From Sphingopyxis sp. H053 (GTDB taxonomy: Bacteria > Pseudomonadota > Alphaproteobacteria > Sphingomonadales > Sphingomonadaceae), in contig NZ_LNRU01000001.1 in assembly GCF_001468225.1 (NCBI RefSeq), forward strand, positions 620,001 through 684,000: DNA of 64,000 nt, in the 5' to 3' direction. The first letter of the stretch is position 1. Each line of letters begins with the position of its first letter. The translations under genes and the position numbers were made by a program. Shown one piece after another: positions 59,401 to 64,000 of this stretch. The notes below the pieces were generated by a model. That model saw only the letters and a list, made by a program, of their open reading frames with translations. It did not search any database and was not told the DNA's origin.

Positions 59401-60220
59401 AGCCGGTTCGCGAGCAAATCTGCTTTGTGTAGCCATCGAACAGCGTCGGGTCGGACAGGCGATCCGAAATATGGGTCCAGGCGTCCGAACAGCTCATCGT
59501 CGACCCACCCTTGTCGGCGGCGGTAAAGACCGTCGAGAAGGTCGCCGGCCCCGCCATCGCCGCGAACGCTTCAGGAAGGTCGGTTGCTGTGTGAAACAAT
59601 TTATCGTCGTCGACGCCATAGGCCGCAGATACCCTGGCGACCGGATAGCATTGCCGGACATAATCCTTGATCGTGGCATCGAGGAAGGTGTCGGTCATCG
59701 GCCCGCGCGGGCTCACCGCGTTGAGCAGCAGATCGAAGCCGTGGCCGCCGGCGCCGAACTCGATCTTGGCACCCGGATCGAGCGTATTGTCGTCGATCGT
59801 CTCGACGATCGCGCGCTCGATCATGTTCGTGGCGCCCGCCACCAGCACCAGCAAATTGGGGACGTCGCCAACCGGCTGGTAGGCGTTGCGCACCCGGTCA
59901 TAGACATGGACCGTGCCCGTGGTCGCGATAAGGCCCACGAACAGGCCAATGCCGAACAACATCTGGAAACCGAACCCGACGAGGCCGATTCCCGAGCCGC
60001 GAACGCTCGCGATGACCGCGCCGAGCGCGATCCCGGCGGTCGCGATGATCAGGACCAACGTCTCATAGCGTGGATCGGCGAAGATCATCGAGACGAGCCG
60101 GAACGCATCGACCGTCTCGGCGAAGCCATTATAAGTGTGGAAGCTCGTATCGATCGCCCAGGCGGGACCGGCGGCGAGAAGGGCGGGAAGTCCGGCGCTC
60201 AGGCGAAGAAGGCGGCGCAT
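56486..60220 (-). CDS. traG: Conjugal transfer protein TraG (F-type mating-pair stabilisation)
   Basis: A 1244-residue protein. A signal-like N-terminus (RRLLRLSAGLPALLAAGPAW) is followed by membrane helices (LVLIIATAGIALGAVIASV, FQMLFGIGLFVGLIATTG, and further ones at TVFGIMLFMIPVALLFILTP and VASFALGLFVFVALWGVI). The long C-terminal half is Ala/Gln-rich and periplasmic or cytoplasmic, as in F TraG, where it acts in mating-pair stabilisation and entry exclusion. The frame is open to 60952, but the ATG at 60220 starts the signal sequence 14 bases after the traH stop. Confidence 0.93.
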   Translation of the reverse strand: MRRLLRLSAGLPALLAAGPAWAIDTSFHTYNGFAETVDAFRLVSMIFADPRYETLVLIIATAGIALGAVIASVRGSGIGLVGFGFQMLFGIGLFVGLIATTGTVHVYDRVRNAYQPVGDVPNLLVLVAGATNMIERAIVETIDDNTLDPGAKIEFGAGGHGFDLLLNAVSPRGPMTDTFLDATIKDYVRQCYPVARVSAAYGVDDDKLFHTATDLPEAFAAMAGPATFSTVFTAADKGGSTMSCSDAWTHISDRLSDPTLFDGYTKQICSRTGYDVGSAQQLARCRQQLGDLGQMMLGHPLTTQALMTHVLLGNTVGDVLFEDSPASAARVMANRAVMSNGLATLSVANEWMPTIRATVFGIMLFMIPVALLFILTPINLRVASFALGLFVFVALWGVIDAGIHQLTLGRAMAALEEVRANGLAANAWLLAPSSAMKALAVFGTFRTAAAGIAGAFVFTIFRFSGNVFSSFTHGAQGIAGGAAAAAAPMATPEGQASALEAQASALGTRARASAASSFGDFGERTTFSAHRSFGEAGRILGERPGTPGGTAMALGGIEGSRALGGLAPALAGRDLADPDVARAVQASAATSAIHQFAQQDALRSLGTTYFGKGEAGERAFASFAQNLVQWRAFGDQRAYGMMQQAATRHFERNGYSKEDAALKASGVIGEAQADPTFAKLIANAYDQERMIANDLTAAQVQAGAMAGRRDFAGEDVAGVERANVATEQAWRTGSNQGQRGAAGMLGLPLDETARRVSFINALSGEARSSAITQLARSTGRNEAQVMRALEQYNASVSVGTADGATAEAGREGTSVYGRTREAAGYDFAERSGKLDAQREVGTSGTRAAARVGEQRRQSDNFGFAQGAAAAGVSTREAAQLDSFIQALSRTAGNQVDMAAGGAAGIADRARNERTTSIVDKERLTRMQGLLRAQGITMSKRDLALAQNGDLGLNLTAAQAAQFHQAGLINDSQYGALANGGHARFSFANNDLLVSSSASYQQSARSDTSTRFEAGKQAGPDTIEHFLGGGAEGQRAMEGWLKGGFEMDRNGDWRLKPQVADTLQRDVQAIMVQTGWQRSITRSASDSITMGSTIDAEISGGAGSRGAAAAPRAGNRQSPSKDHYGRSGAGLGGSSSDMGNSTEDANANLDIVNYDVRDAIAKAERAAARSSVPEKAFSSALSREVLGSDGLRNRYLRQADASRGTDDITGPLTSIEQRSVLNSGSFSTDLDNGWTDGNSEFKERK

Positions 60221-60234
60221 TGCGGTCGCCCTCG

Positions 60235-61656
60235 TCACGGATTGCGCGAAGCGGCGGTGCCGGCGGCGTCGCGAGCATCGCGGTCGCGCTCTCGCACCAG
60301 TCCCGCATAGCTCGCCGAAAGGTTCGCCGCCGACATCGCAGCCAGATAGCTCTGCCGCATCTGTGCACGCTGGCGCAGCACCTCGTCGCGCAGGTCGCGG
60401 AGTTGTTCGAGGCCCTTGGACAGGATTCTGGTCTGGCAAACATTCGCGTTGTTGGCGTCGGCCGCGCCCGCCGCGGCCGATCCGCGTTCGGCGTTGGTGA
60501 GGGCATAATCGATCGTGCGGGTAAGATCGTTGAGCATCTGGTAGGCGAGCGTAAGCGCCACCAGTTCGTCGGTGTCGGCGATGACGGAATCGACAACGCC
60601 CTGACGGACGCCCCATTCGAGCATGCGATAGACAGGAAGAGTGCGAACATTCGCGACGAACTGGCGCTCCTCGGGGCTGAGCGCCGCGCGGGTCCGGATC
60701 TTGGTGGCGATCGACTGCATCCGCTCGCGCGCCAGGAGGAGCGCCCCTCGGCCCGCTCCATCCTGTGAGCAGTCGGCGCCGGTCGGCGGCACGCTGAGCG
60801 AGCGCCGCTGGACCTTGCCGGTCAGGAAATCCTGCGCGCTCTCGCTGTCCTGCGCCGGGCATTGCGGAATGGCCGTGAACAACGGAACCTTGTCCGACGG
60901 GTCCCAGCGCATATAGACGTCGCCGACCCGGGCGCGCATCACGCCCGTCCATTCGCCGGCACCGACCCGCTGCGCGGCATGGGCGAGGAGTGAGCCCGTG
61001 CGGAAGATGTCGGTGACCTCACGCGGACAATTGGCGAGCGCGTCTTTCAGATCCTCGGTCGGGTTGTTGTTGTTCGCCTGGATTTTCTCTCGGCTCTGCT
61101 GATAGCTTTTCGCATAGCCCTGCTTGATCGAGCGATAGCCGGTCATCTCCTCGATGATCCCCGACATATTGTCGTCGCCCTTGGCGATCTGGACCATGCG
61201 GTTGGCAAGGCGGCAGTCGTTGACCTGGATCGAGTTCAGGAAATTGGTCGCCGCCTCCATCTTCGAGATGATGTTGCCCATCTTCTCGTCGAGGGTTTCC
61301 AGAAGATATTGGAATGCGACCGCCGGTGCCGCCTGGAGGATGCTCTCGAGTTTCTGGACGAGATATTCGGGGTCGAGGAAGGACATGCCGCCCAGGAACA
61401 TGTCAATGCCGCCGCAGCCCGCACGCACCTTGGGCAGGCTGATCGACATGAGATAATCATTATGGACGTCGACCCGCCCCGACATGCCGCCGGCGGTCAC
61501 ATAGCCGCGCGTCTGGTCCTCGAACGAGCCCGGCGAGGTATAAGTGACATTGTCGAACCAGCTCTCGGCCCAGCTTTGGGCGTGTGCAGGCGCCGAGCCA
61601 AAGCCGGCGAACAAGGCGAGGGCTGCCAGGATCGTGCGGGGAGGGGAGGTGGACAT
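60235..61656 (-). CDS. traH: Conjugal transfer protein TraH
   Basis: A 473-residue periplasmic protein. A signal peptide (TILAALALFAGFGSAPAHA-Q) and the TraH sequence GGMSGRVDVHNDYLMSISLP, KVRAGCGGIDMFLGGMSFLD are clear, followed by QAAPAVAFQYLLETLDEKMG and an alpha-helical C-terminus. In F-type secretion TraH belongs to the outer-membrane-associated group with TraF that assembles the pilus. The ATG at 61656 with AAAGGAAAC before it is chosen over a 24-residue upstream extension. Confidence 0.93.
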   Translation of the reverse strand: MSTSPPRTILAALALFAGFGSAPAHAQSWAESWFDNVTYTSPGSFEDQTRGYVTAGGMSGRVDVHNDYLMSISLPKVRAGCGGIDMFLGGMSFLDPEYLVQKLESILQAAPAVAFQYLLETLDEKMGNIISKMEAATNFLNSIQVNDCRLANRMVQIAKGDDNMSGIIEEMTGYRSIKQGYAKSYQQSREKIQANNNNPTEDLKDALANCPREVTDIFRTGSLLAHAAQRVGAGEWTGVMRARVGDVYMRWDPSDKVPLFTAIPQCPAQDSESAQDFLTGKVQRRSLSVPPTGADCSQDGAGRGALLLARERMQSIATKIRTRAALSPEERQFVANVRTLPVYRMLEWGVRQGVVDSVIADTDELVALTLAYQMLNDLTRTIDYALTNAERGSAAAGAADANNANVCQTRILSKGLEQLRDLRDEVLRQRAQMRQSYLAAMSAANLSASYAGLVRERDRDARDAAGTAASRNP

Positions 61657-61747
61657 GGCGGGTTTCCTTTGGAAGGCAAAGATCCCGCTCCCGGCCCGCC
61701 AAGCCCGGTTCGCAGGGTGATGAGGCATCCGATATCATCCTTGCATT

Positions 61748-61766
61748 TTCGGAATATAACTCCGAA
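61748..61766. promoter_or_regulatory. Inverted repeat at the start of the dead ATPase gene
   Basis: TTCGGA (61748-61753) and TCCGAA (61761-61766) flank ATATAAC. Such repeats commonly precede AAA/DUF4143 genes and may be their operator or insertion border. Confidence 0.4.
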
Positions 61767-61775
61767 TATACAAGG

Positions 61776-62945
61776 ATAATTGAACGCAGAATCAAGCAGG
61801 AGCTCGCGGAGCGCCTCGGCGAGGTGCCCGCTGTCGCGTTGCTTGGGCCGCGGCAGTTTGGCAAGACGACGCTTGCCCACGAAATAGCGGAGGGGCGCCC
61901 TTCGATTTATCTCGATCTCGAATCGGACGCCGACCGGGCGAAGCTTGCTGATCCGGAGTTCTATCTCGCGGCCCATGAGGAACAGCTCGTCATTCTCGAC
62001 GAGGTTCATCGCATGCCCGGCATCTTCCAGATCCTGCGCGGGCTCGTTGATCGCGGACGCCGAAAGGGTCTTCGCGCCGGTCGCTTCCTTCTCTTGGGCG
62101 CGGCTTCGATAGACCTGCTCGCTTAATCCGGGGAAAGCCTTGCGGGCCATATCAGCTATCTCGAAATGCGTCCGCTCGATGCTCTCGAAGTCCCGCCGAA
62201 GGATCTCGACCGGCTTTGGGTGCGCGGCGGCTTCCCCGACAGTTTTCTGGCAATCAGCGACCGAGTGAGCCAGCGCTTGCGGCAGGATTTTGTTCGCACC
62301 TATCTCGAACGCGACATTCCGATGCTGGGACCACGCATCGCGGCGGAAACGCTGCGGCGTTTCTGGACGATGCTTGCGCATCACCAGTCGGGATTGCTCA
62401 ACGCATCGGACTTCGCGCGCAGCCTCGGCGTGGATTCCAAGACCGTCGCGGGATATCTTGACCTGCTCGTAGATCTGCTGCTCGTCCGGCGGCTTGAGCC
62501 TTGGCACAGCAATGGTTCCAAGCGCCTGGTCAAGTCGCCGCGCGTTTATGTTCGCGACAGCGGCCTGGTGCACAATCTGCTCGGCCTGACGACTCTTGAC
62601 GACATATTGGGACATCCCGTCGCTGGGGCCAGCTGGGAAGGCTTCGTCATCGAAACCATGATCGCGGCCGCGCCTGAAGGGAGCACCGCGAACTTCTATC
62701 GGACGGTCGCCGGTGCAGAAATCGATCTTCTGCTGACCCTTCCGGGCGGTGCGCTCTGGGCGATCGAAATCAAGCGCAGCCTCGCTCCGAAAATGGAGCG
62801 CGGATTCTACAGCGCGTGCGAAGACCTTAAGCCCCAACGCAAGATTGCGATCTATCCCGGCGCTGAGGCCTTCCCGTTGAAGGAGGGGGTAGAGGCGATG
62901 CCCCTCCCATTCGCAGCGCAGGAATTGCTGTCGCTCGGCGGCTGA
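61776..62945 (+). pseudogene. AAA ATPase with DUF4143 domain, inactivated
   Basis: The frame encodes a complete protein of this family, about 389 residues: Walker A in VALLGPRQFGKTTLAHEIAE, Walker B in EEQLVILDEVHRMPGIFQIL, and the DUF4143 part from 62166 on (VRGGFPDSFLAISDRVSQRL, DFARSLGVDSKTVAGYLDLL, VYVRDSGLVHNLLG, GAEIDLLLTLPGGALWAIEI). However, TAA at 62124-62126 interrupts it where Gln (CAA) fits, and the expected start position (IERRIKQEL, 61776) has ATA. Both look like point mutations. The gene lies on the opposite strand inside the tra operon. Confidence 0.85.
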
Positions 62946-62980
62946 CCACCCGTTCCGGGAGCGGCGGACGTTGTTCGTGG

Positions 62981-63559
62981 TCACCGGGAGCTGGCCCGCG
63001 CGGGCACGCCGACTATGCCGGTGAATTTGGACATGGCGCGGACCCCGACATCGGGGCGCACGCCCGTCGCCATCTTCGCCGCGAGATAGAGATTGCGCGC
63101 GAGGTTGGGACGATGATCGGTCCCGACCGCGACCGGGATCGTGCGATTGACGTCCGCGAGCGGGCGAACCCAGGCCACGGGGTGTCCGACCCAGGGAAGC
63201 CCGAGACGCCCGGAGCGCAGCATAGCTTCTTGCGAACCGATCGTCCGGACCTGCCAGCCATAGTGCCGGCCGAGTGCAACGAGCTTGGTCCAGAGGTCCG
63301 CGCAGGGAAGGCAGCCCGGCGCGGTGCTCATCTCGATTGTGAAAGCTTGGCCGTGGCCGCTAAGCGTACTCGTGAAATCGTCCGGGAAGTCGCGGGTGAC
63401 GGGAACGCGTGACAGCCAGGTCTGCATCGCACCGTTATCGCGAACCGGATGGATAGCCGCGCGCATCGCGTCTTCGCGTGACACGGTCTGAGCGGTTGCG
63501 GCCGATCCGATCGCGAACACGAGACCGGGAATGCCGAGCAGGATATGGAAGAGGGTCAC
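62981..63559 (-). CDS. Thioredoxin-like periplasmic protein of the transfer operon
   Basis: A 192-residue protein with a signal peptide (LFHILLGIPGLVFAIGSAAT-A) and a redox-type Cys pair in MSTAPGCLPCADLWTKLVAL. F-type operons often carry a disulphide isomerase-like protein (TrbB or a DsbC relative) that helps fold TraH, TraU and others, and this is probably the local equivalent, though the sequence is not a clear TrbB. The start overlaps the traF stop by 4 bases, and the stop lies about 35 bases from the inactivated ATPase gene. Confidence 0.78.
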   Translation of the reverse strand: MTLFHILLGIPGLVFAIGSAATAQTVSREDAMRAAIHPVRDNGAMQTWLSRVPVTRDFPDDFTSTLSGHGQAFTIEMSTAPGCLPCADLWTKLVALGRHYGWQVRTIGSQEAMLRSGRLGLPWVGHPVAWVRPLADVNRTIPVAVGTDHRPNLARNLYLAAKMATGVRPDVGVRAMSKFTGIVGVPARASSR

Positions 63560-64000
63560 GGTTCGACGCCCACGTGGGTCTCGACGAGATCGCCGCCGAT
63601 TACGCGCGGGTCCGTGGCCGAAACCGGGCCATTGCCCAGCGCATCGAAGAAGCCGGCATCCTCGCCGGGGCCGGTCATGAACTGCTCGGGGCGGATGTCT
63701 CCGCGCAGGAGCCGGACCGCCTGATAGGCCATCTGCGAAAGGTTGGGATAGGCCTCGACCCCCGAGGCGATGACCATGCGCTGCTGGCTGCCCCGGCGGA
63801 TCACCATGGTGGTCGGCGTCACCTCGACGCCAAAGCGGCGGCCGACGTCAGGCCGACTGCCGAGATCGACGAGCGTGACCTGCCAGCCCATCTCTTCCTG
63901 GAAGCGCTGGATGATCGGCCATTGGACGCGGCAATAGCCGCAGGTCGTACGCGAGAACATGACGAGCGCGAATTCGCCGGCATGGCTTCTGAGATAGGCG
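63556..64000 (-). CDS. traF: Conjugal transfer protein TraF (thioredoxin fold), partial
   Basis: The last 148 codons of a larger gene; the N-terminus lies beyond 64000. It reads YLRSHAGEFALVMFSRTTCG-YC, a thioredoxin-like active site (CGYC), then RFGVEVTPTTMVIRRGS with the cis-Pro (TP) and a helical C-terminus. TraF is a periplasmic component of F-type secretion that works with TraH. An internal ATG at 63960 is not the start because the upstream codons continue the fold in frame. Unlike E. coli F TraF, the CxxC pair is retained here. Confidence 0.87.
   Translation of the reverse strand, partial: AYLRSHAGEFALVMFSRTTCGYCRVQWPIIQRFQEEMGWQVTLVDLGSRPDVGRRFGVEVTPTTMVIRRGSQQRMVIASGVEAYPNLSQMAYQAVRLLRGDIRPEQFMTGPGEDAGFFDALGNGPVSATDPRVIGGDLVETHVGVEP

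Noticed and set aside
57278-60310. Plus-strand open frame of 1010 codons over traG, and the minus-strand 436-codon frame at 56767-58077
   Set aside because: Both lie over traG, whose signal peptide, membrane helices and operon position are convincing. The alternatives are Arg/Ala/Gly-rich shadows typical of GC-rich antisense frames.
60221-60952. N-terminal extension of traG
   Set aside because: It overlaps traH in another frame, is Arg/Pro-rich and would hide the signal peptide at 60220.
1-64000. CRISPR arrays, tRNA or rRNA genes, riboswitches
   Set aside because: No spaced direct repeats of CRISPR type, no cloverleaf or rRNA sequence seen; the only regular repeats are the hip operators and the 18-bp minisatellite.

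Overview
The window reads as high-GC alphaproteobacterial DNA, most likely from a sphingomonad (Sphingopyxis, Sphingobium or Novosphingobium type). The reasons are large TonB-dependent receptors paired with catabolic enzymes, a CYP102-type P450-reductase fusion, IS66, IS256 and IS110 family remains, and an F-type conjugation operon next to a dense toxin-antitoxin island. The mixture of cargo, mobile elements and transfer genes suggests a (mega)plasmid or an integrative conjugative element; that is inference. I found no rRNA, tRNA or CRISPR array.

Layout. (1) 1-4.1 kb: iron or siderophore uptake locus with a partial PepSY membrane protein, a TonB receptor and a divergent AraC regulator. (2) 4.4-11.7 kb: lipid-modifying group with a hotdog thioesterase, TetR plus CYP102-like fusion, an unrecognised protein divergent from a second TetR gene with a clear promoter/operator, and a membrane fatty-acid desaturase with a small membrane protein. 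(3) 12.0-17.6 kb: RND efflux operon (adaptor, pump, outer-membrane factor) lying between direct repeats made of the 3' end of a saccharopine-dehydrogenase-like gene. (4) 17.9-24.1 kb: TetR - alpha/beta hydrolase - saccharopine-dehydrogenase-like - EthD group whose third gene is split by a complete IS66 element (18678-21793) with an 8-bp target duplication. (5) 24.5-31.4 kb: iclR, acyl-CoA dehydrogenase, iron-type alcohol dehydrogenase, CoA-transferase and AraC gene on the minus strand, with a divergent aldehyde dehydrogenase. (6) 31.4-37.7 kb: two SDRs, a Baeyer-Villiger-type monooxygenase and an AraC regulator between two decayed IS256 pieces. (7) 37.8-47.3 kb: plus-strand catabolic series: HSL-type hydrolase, second Baeyer-Villiger monooxygenase, second iron-type alcohol dehydrogenase, thioesterase, TonB receptor, Old Yellow Enzyme and a beta-hydroxyacid-dehydrogenase-like protein. 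(8) 48.0-50.0 kb: LuxR-type DNA-binding/membrane protein, two unrecognised proteins and a short AraC protein. (9) 50.0-56.5 kb: toxin-antitoxin island (hipBA, a nucleotidyltransferase-HEPN protein, a Phd/PIN pair, RES/Xre) with decayed fragments of more. (10) 56.5-64.0 kb: traG, traH, a thioredoxin-like protein and traF (minus strand), interrupted by a dead AAA/DUF4143 ATPase gene on the plus strand.

Regions 5-7 together hold what is needed to reduce an enone, insert oxygen next to a cyclic ketone, open the lactone, oxidise the alcohol to an acid, load it on CoA and start beta-oxidation. I infer degradation of an alicyclic or terpenoid ketone; the substrate cannot be read from sequence.
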